Program-made: the position numbers and the translations under genes
Shown: positions 1-6,021 of the stretch, piece by piece
Layout of the letters: each line of letters begins with the position of its first letter
Position numbering within the stretch: the stretch's first letter is position 1
The notes under the pieces: model-generated
Databases searched by the model: none
Told to the model about the DNA's origin: nothing
The model's input: only the letters and a program-made list of their open reading frames with translations
Assembly (NCBI GenBank): GCA_003695725.1
Contig: RFHX01000175.1
Location: forward strand, 1-6,021
Source of the DNA: Candidatus Schekmanbacteria bacterium
Lineage (GTDB): Bacteria > Schekmanbacteria > GWA2-38-11 > J061
Length of the DNA stretch: 6,021 nt
Direction: 5' to 3'

Positions 1-11
1 CAATAAAGTTA

Positions 12-42
12 TTGATAGTTATTAAACATTTAGACAAATAAT
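12..42 (+). promoter_or_regulatory. Possible sigma70-type promoter for the hydroxylase genes
   Basis: TTGATA (12-17) and AATAAT (37-42) each match the -35 and -10 consensus at five of six bases, but the 19-base spacer is longer than ideal. Such matches arise easily in AT-rich DNA, so this is only a candidate. The window starts too close to the gene to exclude transcription from further upstream. Confidence 0.18.
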
Positions 43-71
43 AAATCCTAAACATTGAATAGTATCAGTTT

Positions 72-548
72 ATGGAAAATATTTCCTTCAACCTAAATGG
101 CAATGATGTTTCTATTAAGACTGAGAGCAGTAGGATTCTCTTGTGGATTTTAAGGATTGATTTTGGATTAACAGGGACAAAATATGGTTGCGGTGAAGGC
201 CACTGCGGCGCCTGCACCGTTTTAGTAAATAACGAAGCGGTAAGGTCCTGTCAGTTGACCGTAAAGGATGTCGCCGGAAAGGAAGTCGTTACTATCGAAG
301 GGCTCTCAAAAAATGGAAAACTTCACCCTCTTCAAAAGGCCTTTATAGAGCATAACGCTTTTCAATGCGGTTTTTGCACATCTGGAATGATTTTAAACGC
401 TTACGGCTTTTTAATGAAAAACCCCAAGCCGTCACGGACAGAAATTATTGAAGGAATGAATGACAATCTTTGCCGATGCGGTGCACATATTAGGATTATC
501 AGAGCAATTGAGAGTGTAGCTTTGCAACCGAATAAGGACAAAGAATAA
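72..548 (+). CDS. [2Fe-2S]-binding small subunit of a molybdenum hydroxylase (IorA-like, xanthine dehydrogenase superfamily)
   Basis: This is the electron-transfer subunit that passes electrons from the molybdenum site of the partner encoded next door through two [2Fe-2S] clusters. The N-terminal plant-ferredoxin-type domain has GLTGTKYGCGEGHCGACTVL with cluster cysteines C40, C45, C48 and C60. The C-terminal helical domain has QCGFCTSGMI (C99, C102) and NLCRCG (C134, C136) for the second cluster. All eight cysteines are present, and 158 residues is the usual full length. The CRCGxxxRI ending resembles isoquinoline 1-oxidoreductase alpha (IorA) more than the CRCTGY of xanthine dehydrogenases. 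ATG 72 is the first possible start after an in-frame stop at 60-62 and places the ferredoxin fold correctly, but no clear Shine-Dalgarno sequence precedes it. There is no signal peptide, so export would be by piggyback on the Tat-bearing large subunit. The stop codon overlaps the next start by one base. The family is certain; the substrate is unknown. Confidence 0.95.
   Translation: MENISFNLNGNDVSIKTESSRILLWILRIDFGLTGTKYGCGEGHCGACTVLVNNEAVRSCQLTVKDVAGKEVVTIEGLSKNGKLHPLQKAFIEHNAFQCGFCTSGMILNAYGFLMKNPKPSRTEIIEGMNDNLCRCGAHIRIIRAIESVALQPNKDKE
534..538 (+). promoter_or_regulatory. Ribosome binding site for the molybdenum-binding subunit
   Basis: AAGGA lies inside the last codons of the small-subunit gene, 9 bases before ATG 548. 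It supports that start and fits translational coupling across the TAATG junction, giving balanced subunit synthesis. Confidence 0.6.
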
Positions 549-2743
549 TGAGCAAACAAGATTACATTGATCTTGATTTCACTGATATAAAGACCTTCCC
601 CTCTTCAATCAAAAGGCGCCATTTTCTTAAACTTTTAGGAAGCGGAATAATTATTTTATTTTCCCTTGATTCATCTGCTTTTCAGGAGGTAATAAAAAAA
701 AGAGGGTATCTCGATATCACTGCCTATGACCTCACTTCTTTTTTAAGAATTGGAGAAGACGGAAGGATTACCTGTCTTACCGGGAAAATTGAAATGGGTC
801 AGGGAATAGCAACTTCTCTTTCACAAATCATAGCTGATGAACTTTATGTGCCAATGGAATCTGTTGATTTAATTATGGGAGACACAGATTTATGTCCATG
901 GGATTTAGGAACATTCGGTTCGATGACCATTCGCTTTTTTGGAGTTGAATTGAGAAATGCCGCAGCTGAAGCAAGAGCAGTATTGTTAGAGCTTGCATCA
1001 AAAGAATTGAATGTCCCTGAAGAGAGACTTTCAATTGAAAATGGCATCATTTTTGATGAAAGCAACAAAAAAAAGAAAATCTCCTATTCAGAGCTTTCAA
1101 GAAAGGAAAATATCCGTAAGCGTCTTGACAAGAAAGCTTTACCCAAGAATTTATCTAAACTATCCTTTATAGGAAAGAATGTTAAACGCATAGATGCTTC
1201 TGCCAAAGTTACAGGAAAGGCAAAATATGCAGGAGACATTCAGCTTCCTGATATGCTTTATGCAAAGATACTCAGGCCTCCTGCTCATAAAGCAAAGCTA
1301 AAATCAATCGATGTTTCTACCATAAAAGAAAATAAGGATATTATCTATATTGAAAAAGATAATTTAAAAGCAGTCCTCCATAGACATCCTGATATGGCGC
1401 AAAGAGCTCTTTCAAAAATAAAAGCCGATTATGTAATTCCTACATCATCTCTCAATGAAAATAACATTGCTTCACATCTTCTCAAGCTTTCACCAAAAGG
1501 AAGAGTGTCTGCTAAAGGGGGAAATCTGAATGAAGGCAAAAAGTTATCATCACTCCTCTTCAATGAAACTTACTCAAATGGATATGTAGCGCATGCCCCG
1601 ATAGAAACCCATACAGCCACTGCCAAATGGGTTCGTGATAGGTTAACCATCTGGGCTTCCACGCAGACACCTTTTCTTTTACAAGGCGAAATTTCGAGAT
1701 ATTTCAGAATACCACAGAATAAAGTACATATTATTACTCCCTTCGTTGGTGGAGGGTTCGGAGGGAAAACTGAAAACAATCAAGCTCTCGAAGCCGCAAT
1801 CCTTGCAAAAGAAGTAGGTAAACCAGTACAAGTGATGAGAAGCAGGGAGGAAGAATTTTTCTATGATATCTTTATGCCTGCATCTGTGGTTAAAATAAAA
1901 TCAGGAATAAATGGCGAAGGTAAAATTGTCTATTGGGATTACAAAGTCTATTTTGCAGGCGAAAGGGGAGGAGAGCATTTTTATGATATTCCTCACTATT
2001 CTACTACAATTTACGCTGGAGGCGGACATGGTTCGCCGGATAAAAGGATTCAAGAAGCGCATCCCTTTGCAACGGGGCCTTGGCGCGCTCCTGCAAACAA
2101 TACGAATACATTTGCTCGAGAGTCACAGATTGACATAATGGCTGAAGCGGCAGGTATTGATAAAGTAGAGTTTAGATTAAAAAATCTCACCAATAAGAGA
2201 ATGATAAAAGTTTTAGAAGCAGTTGCAAAAGAGTTTTCCTGGAAGCCGATGAAAAAAGACTCTTCTATAGGCTACGGAGTAGCATGTTCTATAGATGCAG
2301 ATACATATGTAGCTATGATGTGTAGAGTAAAAGTTGATATGGAAACAGGTAAAGTCAAAGTGGAGAAGGTTGTATGTGCTCAGGATATGGGAATGGTAGT
2401 CAATCCAGAAGGAGCGAGAATGCAGATAGAAGGCTGTATTACGATGGGAATTGGATATGCTCTCTTTGAAGAAATACATTTTCAGGGAGGGAGGATATTT
2501 GAAAAAAATTTCGATACCTATAGAATCCCCACCTTTAAAGACCTCCCAGAAATCGAAACAATTTTGGTAGATAATCAAGATTCACCTCCCCATGGAGGTG
2601 GTGAACCGGCAATTACATGTATGGGAGCAGTTATTGCAAATGCTGTCTATGATGCTGTCGGAGTTAGAATTTTTAAATTCCCATTAACTGCTCAAAGAAT
2701 AAAGGATAATCTCAAAAAAATTAACAAGGATATAAGTTCTTAA
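548..2743 (+). CDS. Tat-exported molybdopterin-binding large subunit of a molybdenum hydroxylase (IorB-like)
   Basis: This is the catalytic subunit of a xanthine dehydrogenase-superfamily enzyme, which hydroxylates an aldehyde or N-heterocycle using water-derived oxygen. Residues 20-28 (SIKRRHFLK) plus the hydrophobic stretch 29-40 form a twin-arginine signal, implying a periplasmic or outer-face location; no clean AxA cleavage site follows. The layout is IorB-like: a segment with GKIEMGQG (79-86) and GTFGS (121-125) comes first, followed by the hammerhead domain around GKAKYAGD (223-230). Cofactor motifs come next: AHAPIE (348-353), STQTPF (371-376, Q373 as candidate molybdenum-loop Gln), GGGFGGK (401-407), GPWRAPAN (510-517), and GGGEPAI (683-689) with E686 as the likely catalytic base. 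At 731 residues it is about full length with no frameshift. Thr408 follows GGGFGGK where xanthine oxidases carry a purine-binding Glu, which argues against xanthine as substrate. The true substrate cannot be assigned. No FAD subunit or cytochrome gene is visible nearby. Confidence 0.93.
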   Translation: MSKQDYIDLDFTDIKTFPSSIKRRHFLKLLGSGIIILFSLDSSAFQEVIKKRGYLDITAYDLTSFLRIGEDGRITCLTGKIEMGQGIATSLSQIIADELYVPMESVDLIMGDTDLCPWDLGTFGSMTIRFFGVELRNAAAEARAVLLELASKELNVPEERLSIENGIIFDESNKKKKISYSELSRKENIRKRLDKKALPKNLSKLSFIGKNVKRIDASAKVTGKAKYAGDIQLPDMLYAKILRPPAHKAKLKSIDVSTIKENKDIIYIEKDNLKAVLHRHPDMAQRALSKIKADYVIPTSSLNENNIASHLLKLSPKGRVSAKGGNLNEGKKLSSLLFNETYSNGYVAHAPIETHTATAKWVRDRLTIWASTQTPFLLQGEISRYFRIPQNKVHIITPFVGGGFGGKTENNQALEAAILAKEVGKPVQVMRSREEEFFYDIFMPASVVKIKSGINGEGKIVYWDYKVYFAGERGGEHFYDIPHYSTTIYAGGGHGSPDKRIQEAHPFATGPWRAPANNTNTFARESQIDIMAEAAGIDKVEFRLKNLTNKRMIKVLEAVAKEFSWKPMKKDSSIGYGVACSIDADTYVAMMCRVKVDMETGKVKVEKVVCAQDMGMVVNPEGARMQIEGCITMGIGYALFEEIHFQGGRIFEKNFDTYRIPTFKDLPEIETILVDNQDSPPHGGGEPAITCMGAVIANAVYDAVGVRIFKFPLTAQRIKDNLKKINKDISS

Positions 2744-2780
2744 AGAATTTTGCTTAAATAAAAAAAATTATATTAGGATT

Positions 2781-2787
2781 AAAGGAG
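2781..2787 (+). promoter_or_regulatory. Strong ribosome binding site for the PPOX-family gene
   Basis: AAAGGAG lies 6 bases upstream of ATG 2794 and is the best Shine-Dalgarno match in the window. It fixes the start of the small flavin-binding protein and suggests it is translated independently of the genes before it. Confidence 0.65.
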
Positions 2788-2793
2788 AAGAAT

Positions 2794-3252
2794 ATGAAGG
2801 ATTTGACCAATGAGGAAATCAATGAAATTCTTTGTACAGTCGGCGATGGTGTCCTTTCATTGTCCATAGACGACAAACCTTACGGAATACCATTTGGATT
2901 CGTCTATATAAATGGGAATATATACCTATCGATGCTTCCAATGGGGAGGAAATGGGAAATTATCAACAAAAATAAAAATGTATGTTTTACTGTTTTCAAA
3001 TGGAATGATGACCATACAGAATGGGCATCTGTTGTTATCGATGGGGAAATAACTATTGTTGATAATCTTGATGAAATCGAGCTCGTGGTGAAGGAAAACA
3101 TCAGAAAGGTAGGATTGAAAGATGAAGGTTATCTTGAAAAAAGGATGGAAATGTATAGAAAAAATATAAACAACCCTAAATCTCTCAAGATACTAAGAAT
3201 TGATACCTCCAATATAGGAGGCAAAAAAATGAAAACATTGATAGGCAGTTAA
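2794..3252 (+). CDS. Pyridoxamine 5'-phosphate oxidase-related FMN-binding protein (NimA-like)
   Basis: This is a 152-residue cytoplasmic protein with the split-barrel flavin-binding fold of the PPOX superfamily. The N-terminal helix (LTNEEINEIL) leads into a strand with GVLSLSIDDKPYGIPFGFVY (19-38), matching the family pattern in which Tyr30, Pro33, Phe36 and Tyr38 shape the barrel. IYLSMLPMGRKWEII (43-57) corresponds to the family YFHxxxxGRK segment, where Arg52/Lys53 typically contact the flavin phosphate; the usual His is replaced here. VCF (63-65) and ASVVIDGEI (78-86) match the later strands. There is no signal peptide or membrane segment. Homologues include nitroimidazole reductases (NimA) and many uncharacterised flavoproteins, so the reaction is not predictable. 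It sits 50 bases after the hydroxylase and 27 bases before the glycosyltransferase, on the same strand. A redox link with the hydroxylase is possible, but only proximity supports it, and the two would lie on opposite sides of the membrane. Confidence 0.85.
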   Translation: MKDLTNEEINEILCTVGDGVLSLSIDDKPYGIPFGFVYINGNIYLSMLPMGRKWEIINKNKNVCFTVFKWNDDHTEWASVVIDGEITIVDNLDEIELVVKENIRKVGLKDEGYLEKRMEMYRKNINNPKSLKILRIDTSNIGGKKMKTLIGS

Positions 3253-3279
3253 AGTTTGAGGTAAATTTCAATATATAGA

Positions 3280-4950
3280 ATGAAATTGTCTGAAAAATCT
3301 ACCAACATTTTTTTATTTCTCATTATCCTTTCCTTGTCCTTCTTCTTCCTATTTAAAAATTTAGGTGATATTCCTTTTTGGCAGGATGAGGGCGAAACTG
3401 CCGTTATTGGACTAAATACGCTTACCTTTGGAATTCCTACTGCTTGGGATGGAAAAAACCTTATATCTTCTCTCAATGGTTATGACTTTAACGATAAACT
3501 TATTTGGACTTGGCATCCATGGAGTCAATTCTATATCACTGCCTTATCCTTTTACCTTTTTGGCAAAAGCACATTTTCAGGCCGTTTACCTTTTGCATTA
3601 TCAGGGTTTTTTACAATTATACTGACTTATCTTCTAACTTCAAAAATGACTAAAGATAAAAAAACCGCATTGCTTTCGGCTTTTTTTTTGACAACAAATC
3701 TTCAATTTATTCTTTTTTGCAGACAATGCAGATATTACGCTTTACTTCCTTTCTTTTCTATTCTTGCCGCCTATTTCATTACAGAAATCGATAAAAGAAA
3801 AGGATTTTACGGATTTATCATATCAATGGCTCTTCTTTTTCATTCAAATTATGCACCATTCCCTTTTGTTATGGCAGGTGGCTTTCTTTATCTCATCTAT
3901 TTAAAAAACAAAGAAAAATTAACAAAATACTTTCTCAGTATTATTCCAATTTCCATTTTAACGATACCTTGGTTCGTTTATTCAGAAGCATATAAGCGAG
4001 GTACAGAAATACCAATATCTGAAAGAATGGGAATTTATTTCCTACAGCTTCAGGATATGCTCTATTTGGTAAATGAATATATGTTTCCTCTACTTCTTTT
4101 ACTTCCTCTATTTTATCTATTTTCAAAAAATTTTGAGGATATAAGAAAGATTTCACTTTTATGTCTTTCTTTTGCTTTTCCCGTAATACTCTTTCTTCCT
4201 TATGTAAGCTATACACAATTTATCATAGGTATTAGGTATGCTACCGGCTGTTTCCCTTTTATGGCTATTATTTCTGCTGTTTCCATTATGACCACCTATA
4301 GAAAAAACAAAATTGCTGGAACATTGATTATTTTCATCTTGATATTTACCAATATTTTATCGTTCATACCATCCTATACTTTCAGAATGATAAAAGAAGA
4401 CGACCAAAAATACAAAAGGGCTTCATTTTCAGAAGAAATAAGAAATGCTTTAATCGCAAAGAAAATATATGCAGACTTCATCTATGAATTAACTCACCAT
4501 TACAAAAGTCCTATTGAAGGAATTTCCAATTTTCTTAATAAAAATGCTTCTGAAGAAGATATTGTCCTTACAAATTATGAGCATGCCCCTATAATTTTTT
4601 ATACCAATAGGAGGATGGCATATATTCTTTCCAACGAAAGATATTTTAGAGAATCAATTCCTGCTCCTAAATTCAATGAAGTATTGATGCAAATGCTTCC
4701 TAACTACATTTTTTCATACGAAAACATTGATTGGCTCATTGAAAGGTCAAATTATCCTGAAAGGTTGTATGGTTTCAATTCATTGAAAAGAAACCTTCAA
4801 AAGAATGGCTTTATAGAAAAGGTTTACTATCTCTCGTATCCGGATATCCCTTGGAGCAATAGAGCTGACCTGAGATATCACAAATTCAGAACTCCTGTCA
4901 ATTTCCCATCCCTTAAAATCTATAAAGTTAAGAAAAATAAAAAGTCATAG
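3280..4950 (+). CDS. Polytopic GT-C glycosyltransferase, GT39/ArnT-like
   Basis: This is an integral membrane protein expected to transfer a sugar from a polyprenyl-phosphate donor to protein, lipid or glycan on the outer face of the cytoplasmic membrane. After the first membrane helix (about 8-26) comes FWQDEGETA, with the Asp36-Glu37 pair typical of the catalytic first loop of GT39/ArnT enzymes. WHPWSQFY (78-85), FGKSTFSGRLPFALSGF (94-110) and RQCRYYALL (148-156) are all in the family's expected order. Roughly ten or more hydrophobic segments extend to about residue 364. A soluble domain of some 185 residues follows, with NASEEDIVLTNYEHAPIIFYT (422-442) resembling the extracytoplasmic tail common in this family. 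ATG 3280 is the only good start, since an in-frame TAA lies at 3262-3264. The nearest purine tract, GAGGT (3258-3262), is 17 bases away, so initiation may be weak or coupled to the preceding gene. Donor and acceptor are unknown. The gene ends 9 bases from the stop of a convergent gene. Confidence 0.87.
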   Translation: MKLSEKSTNIFLFLIILSLSFFFLFKNLGDIPFWQDEGETAVIGLNTLTFGIPTAWDGKNLISSLNGYDFNDKLIWTWHPWSQFYITALSFYLFGKSTFSGRLPFALSGFFTIILTYLLTSKMTKDKKTALLSAFFLTTNLQFILFCRQCRYYALLPFFSILAAYFITEIDKRKGFYGFIISMALLFHSNYAPFPFVMAGGFLYLIYLKNKEKLTKYFLSIIPISILTIPWFVYSEAYKRGTEIPISERMGIYFLQLQDMLYLVNEYMFPLLLLLPLFYLFSKNFEDIRKISLLCLSFAFPVILFLPYVSYTQFIIGIRYATGCFPFMAIISAVSIMTTYRKNKIAGTLIIFILIFTNILSFIPSYTFRMIKEDDQKYKRASFSEEIRNALIAKKIYADFIYELTHHYKSPIEGISNFLNKNASEEDIVLTNYEHAPIIFYTNRRMAYILSNERYFRESIPAPKFNEVLMQMLPNYIFSYENIDWLIERSNYPERLYGFNSLKRNLQKNGFIEKVYYLSYPDIPWSNRADLRYHKFRTPVNFPSLKIYKVKKNKKS

Positions 4951-4959
4951 GAATAATTT

Positions 4960-5814
4960 TTAAGATTTCAAACAATTCTCTAAAAGTTTCTGCTCATTTT
5001 TTGGGAAACTCTTTATAAGATAGGTCTTGAAATCATCATTTGAAACATTCTCTTTAATCGCATTTGCAATTCCTTCAATAATGAATGGATAACATCTTTC
5101 ATCAGTATTTTTAAAAACAAGAGAAATTTTCCTTAAAGACCCATCAATAATTTTTCTCATCTCCGACCTTTGCATTTTTTCATAAAAATTATCCATAAAA
5201 ACATATTTATTAATTCCCTCGAGCCAATATGATACAAATTTAAAAGTGCATCCTTCGATGAAAGCACTTTTCTGTTCTTCCGGAATTTGAGGCAATACAC
5301 TCAAACATTTAGGTATAACAGTCTGAAGAGGAAGTAATTTTGAAGTAGTATAAAATATTTCTCTGGCCGTAATAGCTCGAGCAATTCCTCTATAAGCAGC
5401 ATTTTGAAAATCAGGAGGAATCAATTTTACTTCATCCAAGATTTCCTTTAAATCCCAATCAACTTTTTTGCCATTTTCCAGGGACACATATGGAATTTCC
5501 ATTGCTTCTTTATAAAAATACCCGTCATAACAGGCAGTTTTAAAGAATTTCGGGAGTTTATTTATTTTCTTCTCTACCTCATTAAGGTCATTGTCAAAGC
5601 GTTCTCTCAAAGCTTCTCCAATCCCTGTATAAAGCATATATTTAAGTAGTTCATTCCTATTATCCAAAGCTTTATCTATTTTTGACCTCCTTTCGCTAAA
5701 TGTTTCGTAAAGCCGCCACCCAATAAGACTATAGTAGGCAGCTGCATCTTCATCATCTAACTTCTTAACTATATTTAAAAGGTTGTCTTCAGGCCTTGCA
5801 GCAGATAAATAGGC
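4960..5814 (-). repeat. Degenerate protein-level repeat array within the uncharacterised gene
   Basis: Counting from TTG 5922, about seven segments share an (aromatic or aliphatic)-x-Gly core inside a predicted helix: SLIGWRLYETF, LYTGIGEALRERF, ACYDGYFYKEA, AAYRGIARAITAR, AFIEGCTFKFV, IIDGSLRKISLVF and FIIEGIANAIK. The core glycines are 32, 34, 45, 45, 37 and 23 residues apart, so the unit length is irregular. Copies 3, 4 and 5 are the clearest, with equal 45-residue spacing and a shared Pro before the helix. The DNA itself is not visibly repeated, so these are old, diverged protein repeats found by eye. Confidence 0.45.
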
Positions 5815-6021
5815 AGGAATTAACTCCCAATAGTTATATCCTTTATATATTTTTCCAAGTAAAAATTTCGATGGCTTCGTATAAGAGATTGTTTCTAAAA
5901 ATCCGCAAAAAACTAAGAACAAGACAACGGCAACAGATAGAATGCGAAGATAACTATTTCTAATGTCTGATAAAAATCTCCCTACACCCCAGCTTATAAA
6001 TAAATAGATAAAAGGAATAAG
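4960..6021 (-). CDS. Uncharacterised membrane-anchored protein with helical repeats, 5' end beyond the window
   Basis: I do not recognise this family. The frame is open from its stop at 4960-4962 to the window edge. The longest stretch beginning with a start-type codon starts at TTG 5922 (320 residues), but that start cuts a hydrophobic helix in half and has no Shine-Dalgarno site, so the true start almost certainly lies beyond 6021. The 33 visible upstream codons include IPFIYLFISWGVGRFL and then LRILSVAVV, which continues into LFLVFCGFLETISY, giving two likely membrane segments. Counting from TTG 5922, the remaining ~300 residues are charged and helix-rich, with no catalytic motif I can name. 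A Y/I/F-x-G motif recurs with Gly at residues 68, 100, 134, 179, 224, 261 and 284, often preceded by a hydrophobic-Pro stretch (KLPKFFKTACYDG, LIPPDFQNAAYRG, VLPQIPEEQKSAFIEG), suggesting an alpha-solenoid-like repeat. The membrane part could be the tail of a polytopic protein such as another GT-C enzyme; this is a guess. It is transcribed toward the GT39 gene. Confidence 0.75.
   Translation of the reverse strand, partial: LIPFIYLFISWGVGRFLSDIRNSYLRILSVAVVLFLVFCGFLETISYTKPSKFLLGKIYKGYNYWELIPAYLSAARPEDNLLNIVKKLDDEDAAAYYSLIGWRLYETFSERRSKIDKALDNRNELLKYMLYTGIGEALRERFDNDLNEVEKKINKLPKFFKTACYDGYFYKEAMEIPYVSLENGKKVDWDLKEILDEVKLIPPDFQNAAYRGIARAITAREIFYTTSKLLPLQTVIPKCLSVLPQIPEEQKSAFIEGCTFKFVSYWLEGINKYVFMDNFYEKMQRSEMRKIIDGSLRKISLVFKNTDERCYPFIIEGIANAIKENVSNDDFKTYLIKSFPKNEQKLLENCLKS

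Noticed and set aside
2213-2578. A 121-codon minus-strand open frame inside the large-subunit gene
   Set aside because: It lies wholly antisense to a well-supported coding region, its translation has no family-like motif, and it has no ribosome site. It is a shadow of the real gene.
2736-2765. Possible terminator after the large subunit (TTCTTAAAGAA followed by A/T-rich sequence)
   Set aside because: The palindrome would leave a one-base loop, has only AT-rich pairs plus a single GC pair, and the following tract is A-rich rather than T-rich on the coding strand.
3658-3689. A7 (3658-3664) and T9 (3681-3689) homopolymer tracts in the GT39 gene as possible frameshift sites
   Set aside because: The reading frame is intact through both and encodes expected membrane-protein sequence. 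Such tracts are common in AT-rich genes and no alternative frame gives a plausible product.
3941-4216. A 91-codon minus-strand open frame inside the GT39 gene
   Set aside because: It is antisense to conserved membrane-protein sequence with a low-complexity translation; a shadow of the real gene.
4985-5010. Inverted repeat AGTTTC...GAAACT with a 14-base loop
   Set aside because: It lies inside the convergent coding region, has a six-pair stem with two GC pairs and a long loop, and no T tract at the right distance for a terminator.

Overview
The window is an AT-rich, gene-dense stretch with four same-strand genes (positions 72-4950), followed by one convergent gene that runs off the right edge. 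Shine-Dalgarno sites (AAGGA at 534-538, AAAGGAG at 2781-2787), a Tat export signal and IorAB-type molybdenum hydroxylase subunits all point to a bacterium. The sequence alone does not settle the phylum. No rRNA, tRNA, CRISPR, transposase, integrase or phage gene is visible.

Positions 72-2743 hold an overlapping pair (TAATG junction) encoding a two-subunit molybdenum hydroxylase of the xanthine dehydrogenase superfamily, most like isoquinoline 1-oxidoreductase IorA/IorB. The small subunit carries two [2Fe-2S] clusters. The large subunit binds the molybdenum cofactor and has a twin-arginine signal, so the complex is probably assembled in the cytoplasm and exported folded. No FAD subunit, cytochrome c partner or XdhC-type maturation gene is present, although upstream genes cannot be seen. 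The substrate cannot be read from the sequence.

Positions 2794-3252 encode a small FMN-binding split-barrel protein of the pyridoxamine 5'-phosphate oxidase-related (NimA-like) class with a strong ribosome binding site. Positions 3280-4950 encode a polytopic GT-C glycosyltransferase of the GT39/ArnT type with a soluble C-terminal domain. The spacings (-1, 50 and 27 bases) allow one operon, but the four products do not form one obvious pathway.

Positions 4960-6021 (minus strand) hold the 3' part of a gene whose frame stays open to the window edge. It has hydrophobic, probably membrane-spanning segments at the edge, followed by about 300 soluble, helix-rich residues with a recurring aromatic/aliphatic-x-Gly motif. 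I do not recognise this family, and it is the least explained part of the window. Overall this looks like ordinary chromosome with one uncharacterised repeat-bearing membrane protein. I found no convincing new multi-gene system.
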